Source: Cohnella lupini
GTDB taxonomy: Bacteria > Bacillota > Bacilli > Paenibacillales > Paenibacillaceae
Direction of reading: 5' to 3'
NCBI RefSeq assembly: GCF_003386205.1
Contig: NZ_QRDY01000009.1
Coordinates: forward strand, 62,001-126,000
Length of the DNA: 64,000 nucleotides
In this document: piece after piece, positions 33,129-42,361 of the stretch
Layout of the letters: each line of letters starts with the position of its first letter
How positions within the stretch are numbered: position 1 is the stretch's first letter
Notes under the pieces: model-generated
The model's database searches: none
What the model saw: the letters and a program-made list of their open reading frames with translations, nothing else
Told to the model about the DNA's origin: nothing
Translations under genes and position numbers: made by a program

Positions 33129-34555
33129 CAGTAAGCGCCTCCGATCGGAAGCTTCTTGACCGCTGGCTTATCAGAAGCTCCGAACCGGCCGCGATGCAAA
33201 TATTGGCCGTAGCCAGGCTTGCCCACGAACTCGCGGTCGCGAATGACGAACTCCCCCCGGCTGAGCACGGATACCGGCTCGCCAGTCACCCGCATCCCCT
33301 CGAATGCGTTGTAATCCACCTTCATGTGGTGGGTTTCCGCCGATATCGTCCTTTCGACCGAAGGATCGAAAATGACGATGTCCGCGTCGCTGCCGATCGC
33401 GATCGTCCCTTTCCGCGGAAAGAGACCGAACAGCTTCGCGCTTGCGGTAGAGACGACGTCCACGAACTTGTTGATGGACAGCCTGCCCTTGTGAACGCCT
33501 TCCGAATAGAGAATGCTAAAGCGATCTTCGATCATCGGACCGCCGTTCGGAATTTTGGAGAAGTCGCCCAGACCCAATTCCTTCTGCCCTTTGAAATTGA
33601 AGGAGCATTGATCCGAACCGACCGTCTGAAGCTGCCCGTTGCGCAGGGAATCCCATAGCACGTCCTGATTCCATTGCTCCCTCAGAGGCGGAGACCATAC
33701 GTACTTAGCCCCTTCGAAATCCGGTTTTTCCAACGAGGATTGGTCGAGCATAAGGTATTGCGGACACGTTTCGCCGAAAATGCGCAGCCCTTTGTTACGG
33801 GCCTCCGCGATTTTCCAAACCGCCTCCGCGCACGTCACATGAACGACGTACAGCTGGGAATCCGCCAATTCCGTTAAATCCGCGGCTCTTCCCGTCGCTT
33901 CTCCCTCCAGAATCGCCGGCCTCGTTAACGCGTGATAGATCGGTTCCGTGTTTCCTTCCTCCAACGCTTTGCGCACCAAGAAGTCGATAACGTCGCCATT
34001 CTCCGCATGAACCATAACGAGCGCGCCCTGCTCTTTAGCCATGAGCAGCGTTCTGTACAACGTGCCGTCGTCCGCTTGCAGCACGTTCTTATAAGCCATG
34101 AACACTTTAAGGGAAGTAATTCCCTCCTCCTCGATCATCCGAGGAAGCTCTGCCAATACCTCATCCGTCACTTCCGACACCATCAGATGGAAGCCGTAAT
34201 CGATGACCGCCAGATCCCTGGATTTGTTATGCCAGGTTTCGACCGCTTGGGCGAGAGGAGCGCCTTTAGTCGTCAAGCAAAAATCGATGACCGTCGTCGT
34301 ACCGCCGAACGCGGCCGCGATCGTACCGGATTCGAAATCGTCCACGGTCACCGTGCCTCCGAAAGGCATATCCAGATGGGTATGCGGATCGACGCCGCCC
34401 GGGAAAACGTAACAGCCCGAAGCGTCCACGATCTCCGCTCCGTCATCCTCCAAATCCACGCCTATCATGACGATAATGCCGTCGTCGATCAGAATATCGC
34501 CGAAATACGTGTCCGCCGCCGTTACGATCGTTCCGTTCTTAATGATTTTCCGCAT
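33128..34555 (-). CDS. hydA: dihydropyrimidinase (D-hydantoinase)
   Basis: 475 residues of the cyclic amidohydrolase family. Metal ligands DPHTHLD (His58, His60), the carbamylated Lys150 in GITSLKVFMAYK, and later HAENG and GSDQCSF. Hydrolyses dihydrouracil/dihydrothymine to N-carbamoyl-beta-amino acids; also acts on hydantoins. Placed between preA (3 bases) and the 78-aa protein (overlap), in the operon 38527-32892. Confidence 0.94.
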   Translation of the reverse strand: MRKIIKNGTIVTAADTYFGDILIDDGIIVMIGVDLEDDGAEIVDASGCYVFPGGVDPHTHLDMPFGGTVTVDDFESGTIAAAFGGTTTVIDFCLTTKGAPLAQAVETWHNKSRDLAVIDYGFHLMVSEVTDEVLAELPRMIEEEGITSLKVFMAYKNVLQADDGTLYRTLLMAKEQGALVMVHAENGDVIDFLVRKALEEGNTEPIYHALTRPAILEGEATGRAADLTELADSQLYVVHVTCAEAVWKIAEARNKGLRIFGETCPQYLMLDQSSLEKPDFEGAKYVWSPPLREQWNQDVLWDSLRNGQLQTVGSDQCSFNFKGQKELGLGDFSKIPNGGPMIEDRFSILYSEGVHKGRLSINKFVDVVSTASAKLFGLFPRKGTIAIGSDADIVIFDPSVERTISAETHHMKVDYNAFEGMRVTGEPVSVLSRGEFVIRDREFVGKPGYGQYLHRGRFGASDKPAVKKLPIGGAY

Positions 34556-34557
34556 CG

Positions 34558-35847
34558 TTAGACCGCCTCCGTCTCAGAGGATTCAGAATTCATTCGCGCC
34601 AGCGCCTTCTGCCTGTCGTTCCAAGTCATCGGGGCATGCCTGCTTTGAATTTCCACCATGTCGATAACGCCGTCCACCGGACAGACGATCGCGCATAGGT
34701 TACAGCCGACGCAATCTTCTTCGCGCACCTTCAAATACGCTTTGCCGTTCGCGTCCGTCAGGCGATCGATGCACTGATGAGAGGTATCCTCGCAGGCGAT
34801 ATGGCACTTATTGCAATTAATGCACGTCTCCGTGTCGATTCGGGCTACGACCTGGTAGTTCAAATCCAATTCGCCCCAAGTCGAATATTTCGGGACCGTC
34901 TGTCCGACGAGGTCGGACGCCGCCGCGATCCCCTTGTCGTCGAGGTAATTGTTGAGCCCGTCGATCATCTCCTCGACGATGCGGAAGCCATGGTGCATCG
35001 CGGCCGTGCAAATCTGGACGTTGGTCGCGCCCATGAGCATGAATTCCACGGTATCCTGCCACGAGGAGATACCTCCGATACCGGAGATCGGAACGCTTAC
35101 CTTCGGGTCCTTCGCGCACTCCGCGACCATGCTTAAGGCGATAGGTTTGACCGCCGGCCCGCAGTACCCGCCGTGCGCTCCTTTGCCGCCCACGTGGGGA
35201 ACCGTATTCCAAGTGTGGATGTCCACGCCCGCCAAGCTATTGATCGTATTGATAAGACTGATCGCATCGGCACCGCCCATGACGGCGTGACGGGCGACCA
35301 CGGTGATGTCCGTAATATTCGGCGTCAGCTTCACGATGACCGGGGTTTGCGCCGCTTCCTTCGCCCACATCGTCTGCATCTCGACGAGATCAGGCTGCTG
35401 ACCGGAAGCCGAGCCCATCCCGCGCTCGGCCATCCCGTGAGGGCACCCGAAGTTGAGCTCCAGACCGTCTACTCCGACCGCTTCGACCTTTTTCACGATT
35501 TCGTGCCACTTCTCCCGCTTCGGCTCGACCATTAAGGAAACGACGACGGCATGGTTAGGGAACCGTTTCTTCGTCTCGTAAATTTCCTTCAGGTTGACCT
35601 CGAGCGGCCGGTCCGTGATGAGCTCGATATTATTGAACCCCGCAACCCGCTGCCCGTTAAAATGAACGGCGGCGAAGCGCGACGAAGTGTTGATGATCGG
35701 ATCGCCCAACGTTTTCCACACCGCGCCGCCCCAACCCGCTTCGAATGCCCTCTGCACCTGATAACCGGTGTTCGTCGGAGGCGCGGAAGCGAGCCAGAAC
35801 GGATTCGGGGACGAGATGCCCGCCAGCTTCGTACGCAAGTCTGCCAT
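34558..35847 (-). CDS. preA: NAD-dependent dihydropyrimidine dehydrogenase subunit PreA
   Basis: 429 residues. FMN-binding TIM barrel (LASAPPTNTGYQVQRAFEAGWGG; ELNFGCPHGM; the active-site region near GGKGAHGGYCGPA) and a C-terminal ferredoxin domain with two 4Fe-4S clusters: CINCNKCHIAC and CVGCNLCAIVC. With PreT it reduces uracil and thymine to the dihydro forms. GGCTGATCTC precedes the ATG weakly. Cytoplasmic. Confidence 0.95.
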   Translation of the reverse strand: MADLRTKLAGISSPNPFWLASAPPTNTGYQVQRAFEAGWGGAVWKTLGDPIINTSSRFAAVHFNGQRVAGFNNIELITDRPLEVNLKEIYETKKRFPNHAVVVSLMVEPKREKWHEIVKKVEAVGVDGLELNFGCPHGMAERGMGSASGQQPDLVEMQTMWAKEAAQTPVIVKLTPNITDITVVARHAVMGGADAISLINTINSLAGVDIHTWNTVPHVGGKGAHGGYCGPAVKPIALSMVAECAKDPKVSVPISGIGGISSWQDTVEFMLMGATNVQICTAAMHHGFRIVEEMIDGLNNYLDDKGIAAASDLVGQTVPKYSTWGELDLNYQVVARIDTETCINCNKCHIACEDTSHQCIDRLTDANGKAYLKVREEDCVGCNLCAIVCPVDGVIDMVEIQSRHAPMTWNDRQKALARMNSESSETEAV

Positions 35848-35868
35848 GAGATCAGCCTCCCAGATGAT

Positions 35869-37272
35869 TTAGATCGCGACGGAATCGTTCGCTTGAAACG
35901 AATTCGAAGAATAATGCCTGCTTACGGCGTACGCCGCTTGCTTCCCTTGCTCCGCCGCCGAGACGACCATCGCTTCCCCTTTGCCGTTGCCGAAGACGAT
36001 ATCTCCCGCGGCATAAATCCGCGGATTCGAGGTACGCCTCGTCTCTTCTTCGATGAGCACGACGCCGCGGTCGTGCTTCAAACCGAGATGGTCGATCAGA
36101 CTCTGGTGCCGCTTCTGCCCGATCGCCAGAATGACCGCATCCACCGGCAGCAGAAATTCCGAGCTTTCCACCTGAGCGGGGATCCTTCGGCCGTCTTGGC
36201 CGACCGCGTCCGACAGTTCCATCCTCACGCACTCAAGATGCGTCACCCGCCCCGATTCATCGCCTATTATCCGCTTCGGAGCAGTGAGCCAGCTGAATTC
36301 AACGCCTTCTTGTTTAGCGAATTCGTATTCAAAGTCGTAAGCCGTCATTTCGTCCATCGTCCGCCTATAGATCATTTTCACGTTGCTTGCTCCGAGTCTT
36401 GCAGAGCAGGTAGCCGCATCGATAGCCGTATTCCCGGCTCCGATGACCGCCACCCGCGCTCCGACGATCGGATACGGGGGGACATCCGTTTTCGTCGCTT
36501 CCACGTACTCGATCGCGTCGTACACGCCCTCCAATTGCTCTCCCTCGATACCCAGATTCGATACGTTACCCATTCCCGCGGCTAGGATTACGGCGTCGTA
36601 GTCGGCTAGAAGTTCTTCGGTCGTCACGTCAACTCCGACTTTAACGCCGGTGCGAATCTCTACGCCGAGCTTCCTAACTTGATCGACTTCCCATAGGGAG
36701 ATCGATTGCGGCAAGCGGAACGAGACGATGCCGTACGTATCGAGTCCTCCGGCCAATGACTTTGCTTCGTAGATGACGACGGCGAACCCGTCTCTCGCGA
36801 GCTCCCTAGCGGCGGAAAGCCCTGCCGGCCCGCCTCCTATAACCGCGACTTTGCGGCCGTTCGGAGAACCCGCTTTGAACAGCGTTTGCCCGCTTTCCAC
36901 CGCCCAGTCCGTTGCGTACCGCTGAAGCAGCCCGATCTTGATCGGGTCGGATTCATCGTTAAGCACGCAAGCGCCCTCGCATAGCTCCTCCGTCGGGCAT
37001 ACGCGCGCGCAGCTTGCCCCGACGGGATTCGCGTCCATGATGGCGATGGCGGAGCCCTTCATATTATCCGTTGCGATCCGCTTGATGAAGGAGGGAATAT
37101 TGATGCTGGTCGGGCATGCTTTAATGCACGGCGCGTCGTAGCAATACAGACATCGATTCGATTCTTCCATGGCCGCTTTGCGGGTCAGACCCGGTACGGT
37201 CTCCGCAAAACTTTTCGCGAAAGCTTCCGGAGCAAGCCTCGTCGGAACAGTTGGATCGTTCATCTCTCTCAT
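35869..37272 (-). CDS. preT: NAD-dependent dihydropyrimidine dehydrogenase subunit PreT
   Basis: 467 residues, GltD-like. N-terminal Fe-S region CLYCYDAPCIKACPTSINIP and CARVCPTEELCEGAC; FAD motif VAVIGGGPAGLSAARELA; NAD motif VAVIGAGNTAIDAA; C-terminal IYAAGDIVFGNGKGEAMVVSA. Transfers electrons from NADH to PreA. The 21-base spacing to preA fits a heteromeric complex encoded in one operon. Confidence 0.95.
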   Translation of the reverse strand: MREMNDPTVPTRLAPEAFAKSFAETVPGLTRKAAMEESNRCLYCYDAPCIKACPTSINIPSFIKRIATDNMKGSAIAIMDANPVGASCARVCPTEELCEGACVLNDESDPIKIGLLQRYATDWAVESGQTLFKAGSPNGRKVAVIGGGPAGLSAARELARDGFAVVIYEAKSLAGGLDTYGIVSFRLPQSISLWEVDQVRKLGVEIRTGVKVGVDVTTEELLADYDAVILAAGMGNVSNLGIEGEQLEGVYDAIEYVEATKTDVPPYPIVGARVAVIGAGNTAIDAATCSARLGASNVKMIYRRTMDEMTAYDFEYEFAKQEGVEFSWLTAPKRIIGDESGRVTHLECVRMELSDAVGQDGRRIPAQVESSEFLLPVDAVILAIGQKRHQSLIDHLGLKHDRGVVLIEEETRRTSNPRIYAAGDIVFGNGKGEAMVVSAAEQGKQAAYAVSRHYSSNSFQANDSVAI

Positions 37273-37282
37273 CCCTTCTCGG

Positions 37283-38527
37283 TTAAAGGCCGCACATTCT
37301 CAGAGTCGTTCGGTACAGCAACTCCGTTCCTAAAGCGATATCTTCCAACGAAGAAAACTCCTTGGGATTATGGCTTATCCCATTCTCGCAGCGGACGAAA
37401 ATCATGCCGTAATCGCAGTAATACGACATCGCCAACGAATCATGGAAAGGGCCGCTCATCAGCTCCGGCGGTCGCAATCCCATTTCCGTCGCGGAATCGC
37501 GAATCGTATCCATGATTCTCGGGGCGCAATAACGAGGCTCGCTGTTCGTGTCCTCGCGAATGTCTACCCGGAGACCGTGCGTCTCCGCTACTTCGCTAAT
37601 CAACGAGCGCAATTGCCGCTCTATCCGGTCTCTGCGCGGAAGGTCGATATCCCGCAAATCGATCGTAAGGCGCACGTGCTCCGGAATGATGTTGCGGGAG
37701 TCTGGGAATACCTGCAGCGATCCGACCGTCCCTACCGTCGGCGCGCCGGGCTCGCTCGCGGCCAAAGCCTGGAGGCCAACGACGATGTTGGCGGCGCCGA
37801 CAAGAGCGTCTTTACGGAGTCCCATGGGAACCGATCCGGCATGCCCGGCGAAGCCGTGCAAATCCACCGTCCACCACAGTGGACCCGATATTCCCGTCAC
37901 GATTCCGATAGGATGACCGAGATTCTCGAGCACGGGCCCTTGCTCGATATGAAGCTCGAGGAACGCGCTAACTCGTCCCGGCTCGTAACGGGACTCCTCG
38001 AATTTCGCGGGATCTCCCCCGAATGCCAGCAAAGCCTCTCCGCGGGTCACCCCGTTCTTGTCCGTCCTCTCCAACTCTCCTTCTTCGAGCCGGCCAAGGA
38101 TGCCCCTAACTCCGAATAAACCCTTGTTGAACCGGCAGCCCTCCTCGTCGCAAAATGACGCAACCTCGATAGGAACATCAAGCTCAATTGCGAAATCCTT
38201 CAACGTCTGAACGACCTCTATCGCCCCGACGACGCCGACAATCCCGTCGAATCTGCCCGCATAAGGCTGCGTATCGATATGGGAGCCGAGCATCAAGGCG
38301 GGCTTGCTCGGATTGCTCCCGGGCAATCTGCCGATCAGATTTCCGAAGCCGTCCAGCCGAACCGTCATACCCGCCTCTTCCATCCAGCCGCGCACGACCT
38401 CGACCGCTTCCCGGTCTTCGGGCGACATCGCCAACCGGCACACCCCCGTCTCGCCGATCTTCCCGATCTGCGCTAGCCTCTCGATTCTCCGTCCCACTCT
38501 ATCCGCATTGATCGCCAACCCGCTCAT
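37283..38527 (-). CDS. M20-family Zn amidohydrolase (N-carbamoyl amino acid / allantoate amidohydrolase type)
   Basis: 414 residues from ATG 38527 with GAGGTGAGG upstream; the frame extends to 38731 without further support. Metal ligands: LGSHIDTQPYAGRFDG, SFCDEEGCRF and LHIEQGPVLE; C-terminal FHDSLAMSYYCDYGMIFV. The family hydrolyses N-carbamoyl-beta-alanine, N-carbamoyl-L-amino acids or allantoate. First gene of the pre operon, so I favour beta-ureidopropionase activity. A second, unrelated enzyme for the same step is encoded at 42362-43243. Confidence 0.88.
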   Translation of the reverse strand: MSGLAINADRVGRRIERLAQIGKIGETGVCRLAMSPEDREAVEVVRGWMEEAGMTVRLDGFGNLIGRLPGSNPSKPALMLGSHIDTQPYAGRFDGIVGVVGAIEVVQTLKDFAIELDVPIEVASFCDEEGCRFNKGLFGVRGILGRLEEGELERTDKNGVTRGEALLAFGGDPAKFEESRYEPGRVSAFLELHIEQGPVLENLGHPIGIVTGISGPLWWTVDLHGFAGHAGSVPMGLRKDALVGAANIVVGLQALAASEPGAPTVGTVGSLQVFPDSRNIIPEHVRLTIDLRDIDLPRRDRIERQLRSLISEVAETHGLRVDIREDTNSEPRYCAPRIMDTIRDSATEMGLRPPELMSGPFHDSLAMSYYCDYGMIFVRCENGISHNPKEFSSLEDIALGTELLYRTTLRMCGL

Positions 38528-38580
38528 CCTATCCTCACCTCTCTTAACTAACCGGCTTTTCCCTGCATCTATTACCTCGA

Positions 38581-38597
38581 TGTTACTAAACGCTACA
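38581..38597. promoter_or_regulatory. TnrA/GlnR-box-like sequence, one mismatch
   Basis: TGTTACTAAACGCTACA against TGTNA-N7-TNACA: only the first base of the right half differs (C for T). It lies 54 bases before the M20 hydrolase start, in the divergent promoter with pucR. Confidence 0.45.
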
Positions 38598-38750
38598 TAA
38601 TAAGCGGAATATTCTGATAAAGGTTTGTGCATCGTGCTGAAAATGACGCCGTAATCTTGTATATATTCAGGCACGGCCCATAATGGAGTTAATTCGATTG
38701 CCGGAAATAACCAGCCCGACCGGTTTCCCATTGAACCTAACTAGGAGGCG

Positions 38751-40529
38751 ATGACCATCGATTCCGAATTGATCTTAACGGTTAGCGAAGCGCTTAGCCG
38801 CCCTCTATTCCGCAATGCGCAGCTAGCGGCGGGAGACAAAGGGCTCGGCCGTCAAATCCGCTGGGTGCACATCCTGGAAGTCACCCACTTCGAGAAACTT
38901 ATCCACGGTCAAGAAATGATTCTGACGACGGGTCTCGGCTTCAATCTCGATGCCGTCTCCTCCGTGCACTTCATGGAGAAATTAATATCGCAGAACGCCT
39001 CTTGCCTATGCATCGAAATCGGCCCTTATTTCGAGCGGGTATCTCCCGAGCTTATCGAGCTTGCCAACGCAGCCGGTTTCCCGCTTATTTTATTTCCGAG
39101 TACCGTTCGATATGTCGATATTACGCAAGACCTTCACTCGCTCATCATCAACCGTCACCATAAAATGCTGCAGGAGCTCGAGAGCATCTCCAGGGAATTC
39201 AACCGCCTAACCCTGCAATCCCAAGGCACGGCCAACGTACTCAAGCTCCTGCACCGCAGCTCGCAGAACCAAATCCTCTACCTCCCGCTACAGGGCCAAC
39301 CGCTTTTCTACCCCGCGTTACCCGCCGTTCAACAGGAAACCTTGCTGCGTCATCTTCGGGAGAGGCCACCCATGGACGATTCGCCTAACCTCAAACCTGG
39401 CAACGCTCCCGAACTTAGAGAGTATGAAAACCAGACGTTGGTATTGAAGCCGATCGGCGCATCGGAGCAAACATGGGCCTACTTGATCATGTCCTGTCCG
39501 AGAATACCCCAGGAGTACGAGTACCTCCTTATGGAATCCGCCTCGCTCTCCATCGCGCAAGAGCTTCTTCGTACCCGTTACTTCGAGGAGCGGAAGCTTT
39601 TCTCGGAAAACCTATGGGTCGACGAGCTCGTCAGCGGCAGGCAGTCCGAGGAGCAACAGATCAAGGATCTGATCGGTCCGGATTTCAAAGGTATGAACGA
39701 GCTTAGCTTCCGAGTCTGTCTCATCGAGATCGGGAACCTTTACAACGAGACTCCCTCGGAGAACGAGCGGGAATCCGCGCGTCTGCACTTGTCCTTAATC
39801 GTGCGCTCGACCTTCGAGAAGTTCGGATTTCGCCCGCTCATTACTTTGAAGAACAATCGCCTAGCCATCATCGCCCTCGATCTTAAATCCAAGATTCCTG
39901 CAAAAACTCGAATATCGCAAGCATTGGAGTCTCTTCGGGACATGAACGGCAACTCCGGCACCGCGGGCGACAATCGACTCCAAGACCTTCAACTTATAAC
40001 CGGTGTCGGCAAGTGTTACGTGCAGTTAAAGAACGCGTATGCCAGCTATCAGGAAGCCCTCCAAGCGTTATCCCTCTTCTCCTGCTACGGGAAACCGGTT
40101 CTATTCTACGAAGAGCTCGGCGTGTTCCAATTGCTGCTCGGCTTAAACGACGGCACCACCCTGCAAACGTTCATCCGGCACTATCTTGGACCGTTGATCG
40201 ACCACGACAAAACCAAAGGCAGCGAATTGTTGCTCACGCTCAAGGTATATCTCGATCACGAAGGCTCCAAGCAGATCGCGGCGCAGAAGTTATTCATCGT
40301 AAGGCAATCCCTCTATTACAGGCTGGAAAAAATGGCCGAGCTGCTCGGAGAGGACTTCCTGTCCGCGGAAAATCGGATTTCCATACAAGTCGCTTTGCGC
40401 GCCTACCAACTGTTGTATCCCGACTCGTTCGGCGATCCTCAATCCCTTAACCGCGCGTCGCAGAATATATACTCGCGCGAGCGCGACCTTCACCCTCACT
40501 CTGCTCTTCTGCAGTCGCCCGATAGGTAA
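38751..40529 (+). CDS. pucR: PucR family transcriptional regulator
   Basis: 592 residues. N-terminal PucR domain (LTVSEALSRPLFRNAQLAAGDKGLGRQIRWVHILEV), a middle CdaR GGDEF-like region (VGKCYVQLKNAYASYQEALQAL) and the C-terminal HTH_30 domain (LLLTLKVYLDHEGSKQIAAQKLFIVRQSLYYRLEKMAELL). AGGAGGCG precedes the ATG. Divergent from the pre operon and probably its activator. PucR in B. subtilis governs purine use; pairing with reductive pyrimidine genes is known from other Firmicutes as far as I recall. Confidence 0.92.
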   Translation: MTIDSELILTVSEALSRPLFRNAQLAAGDKGLGRQIRWVHILEVTHFEKLIHGQEMILTTGLGFNLDAVSSVHFMEKLISQNASCLCIEIGPYFERVSPELIELANAAGFPLILFPSTVRYVDITQDLHSLIINRHHKMLQELESISREFNRLTLQSQGTANVLKLLHRSSQNQILYLPLQGQPLFYPALPAVQQETLLRHLRERPPMDDSPNLKPGNAPELREYENQTLVLKPIGASEQTWAYLIMSCPRIPQEYEYLLMESASLSIAQELLRTRYFEERKLFSENLWVDELVSGRQSEEQQIKDLIGPDFKGMNELSFRVCLIEIGNLYNETPSENERESARLHLSLIVRSTFEKFGFRPLITLKNNRLAIIALDLKSKIPAKTRISQALESLRDMNGNSGTAGDNRLQDLQLITGVGKCYVQLKNAYASYQEALQALSLFSCYGKPVLFYEELGVFQLLLGLNDGTTLQTFIRHYLGPLIDHDKTKGSELLLTLKVYLDHEGSKQIAAQKLFIVRQSLYYRLEKMAELLGEDFLSAENRISIQVALRAYQLLYPDSFGDPQSLNRASQNIYSRERDLHPHSALLQSPDR

Positions 40530-40562
40530 CCGAACCTTACGTCCGCTATATCCTCACCTCAC

Positions 40563-41924
40563 CTATAGGTGCAGCTTCATGACTTCGCAAAAAGTAGATA
40601 GAATAAAATCCAAATCTTCATCCGTCGAAGATAACGGAGGCGAGAACGTCAGCACGTTATTAAATCCGGCGACCGTATCCCCGTTCTTCCCGATGATCAA
40701 TCCTCGGGCTTTGCATTGCCCGATGATTGTTTTAACCGTATCCAAGGATGCCGGCTCTTTCGTTTCCTTGTCCGCCACGAGCTCTACTCCCAGCAGGAAT
40801 CCGAAGCCCCGGATATCTCCTACTAGCGGATGCTCCGAAAGAGCCCTCATTCCCTCTTCCAGCCTTTCGCCCAGCACTCGCGCTCTATCTACAAGGGATT
40901 CCCGCTCCATGACTTCCAAGTTTCTCAGCGCGAGGGCGCACGAAGTGGGATTGCCTCCGAACGTATTCACGTGCCTGAGATGGCCGTACTCGTCGCTAAC
41001 GTCCTTGAAGCTGTCGTAGATTTCCTTGCGAACCGCCGTTGCCGACAGCGGCAAATATCCGCTCGTTAAACCCTTGGCCATCGTGACGATATCCGGCTTC
41101 ATGCCGAAGTTCTGGTGGCCGAACTTGCGACCGGAGCGTCCGAAGCCGCAGATCACCTCGTCGATGATCAGCAGCACTCCGTGTTTGTTGCATATTTCCT
41201 GAACCTTATCGAGGTACGCCCGATCGGGAACGATGATTCCGCCGCCCGTAATGACGGGCTCCATGATGACCCCCGCTACGGACTCCACGCCTTCCCAGAC
41301 GATCGTATCCTCGATGGCTTGGGCGCATAGGAGGTTGAATTGCTCTACCGTTTGGCCGGCCGGCCGGCGGTAGCTATCGGGCGGGGCAACGTGCAGGAAT
41401 CCGGCGCTCAGCGGCTCGTATTTGTATTTTCTTTGCGCTTGGCCCGTCGCCGATAAAGCCCCCATGGAATTACCGTGATACGCGCGGTATCTCGAAATGA
41501 ATTTAAATCGGCCGCTCTGGCCGATTTGCTGTTGATATTGCCGCGCGATCTTGAATGCGACCTCGTTAGCCTCCGAACCGCTGTTGGAGAAGAAGATAAC
41601 GTACTCCCCCTCCAACCACTCGTTAAGCTTCTCCGCTAGCCGGATGCCCGGCAGATGGCTCTGCGTTAACGGATAATAAGCCAGATTCATCATTTGCTCG
41701 TAGGCCGCATCGGCCAACTCTTTTCTCCCGTAGCCGACGTTGACGCACCACAATCCCGACATCGCGTCCAAGTACCGATTGCCTTCGGAATCGACGATCC
41801 AAGAGCCTTCGCCGCCCGTCACGATCATGGGCTGACTTACCGAACTATAAGAGGCCATGCTATGCCACACGTATTTCAAATCCTTTTCCACCAACCCAGC
41901 CGTAGCCGGAGTTCCTTCGGGCAT
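40563..41924 (-). CDS. class III aminotransferase (probably beta-alanine:pyruvate type)
   Basis: 453 residues, PLP enzyme. Motifs: YLDAMSGLWCVNVGYGR, FFSNSGSEANEVAFKIAR, YRAYHGNSMGALSATG, LLIIDEVICGFGRSG and the PLP-lysine region DIVTMAKGLTSGYLPLSA. In the reductive pyrimidine pathway it would convert beta-alanine (or beta-aminoisobutyrate) to malonate semialdehyde. AAAGGAGCTG precedes the ATG. Convergent with pucR. Confidence 0.92.
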   Translation of the reverse strand: MPEGTPATAGLVEKDLKYVWHSMASYSSVSQPMIVTGGEGSWIVDSEGNRYLDAMSGLWCVNVGYGRKELADAAYEQMMNLAYYPLTQSHLPGIRLAEKLNEWLEGEYVIFFSNSGSEANEVAFKIARQYQQQIGQSGRFKFISRYRAYHGNSMGALSATGQAQRKYKYEPLSAGFLHVAPPDSYRRPAGQTVEQFNLLCAQAIEDTIVWEGVESVAGVIMEPVITGGGIIVPDRAYLDKVQEICNKHGVLLIIDEVICGFGRSGRKFGHQNFGMKPDIVTMAKGLTSGYLPLSATAVRKEIYDSFKDVSDEYGHLRHVNTFGGNPTSCALALRNLEVMERESLVDRARVLGERLEEGMRALSEHPLVGDIRGFGFLLGVELVADKETKEPASLDTVKTIIGQCKARGLIIGKNGDTVAGFNNVLTFSPPLSSTDEDLDFILSTFCEVMKLHL

Positions 41925-42361
41925 AACTTACAGCTCCTTTCCTACAACCACAATCTATCGCAATCGTTAGCATTGGGCTGGCACCATTGTTACTACTTAG
42001 GTACCCGCTGTTCAGTACACTTCTGGATAAAAGCGTGCATGCGGTACTATTTGATCCCAAAATTTATAATCTGCTTTTTAAGTGGCGTAGCAAGTAGCAC
42101 AGGTTGTGATTCTAGGTAAGTAGGATGGTAATCATCGTTATTCAAGCTAAAGAGCCATATTGGAAACAAAGTAGGTTGCAGAACATCGCTATTGATCGAA
42201 TATTCGAAAGGAAGACAATAAATTTAGAACAATAGCGATAATAAACATCCTTATCCAACTTATATTTTGATCATGCATCGAAATTACATTGAATAACATC
42301 GTATTGGATTTCTACCCAAGAGCGCTCCCCTTTACGAGTAAAATTCGACTCCGAAGGGTCT
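41925..42361. other. AT-rich intergenic region with a diverged dispersed repeat
   Basis: No real gene. AT content rises well above that of the neighbours. Bases 42125-42309 align without gaps to 51266-51450 (see repeat). A 36-codon ORF (42125-42235) lies inside the repeat but shows no sign of protein-level constraint. Confidence 0.7.
42125..42309. repeat. dispersed repeat, copy A
   Basis: 185-base block aligned without gaps to copy B at 51266-51450; I count 28 differences in the first 111 bases (75 percent identity). Shared blocks include ATGGTAATCATCG, CAAAGTAGG, GATCGAATAT and ACATTGAA...CATCGTATT. Likely an old non-coding repeat or relic of a mobile element. Confidence 0.75.

Noticed and set aside
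35551..36585. 344-codon plus-strand frame across preA and preT
   Set aside because: Antisense shadow of two well-recognised genes.
41983..42010. TnrA box upstream of the aminotransferase (TGTTACTACTTAGGTAC)
   Set aside because: The right half lacks TNACA; more than one mismatch.
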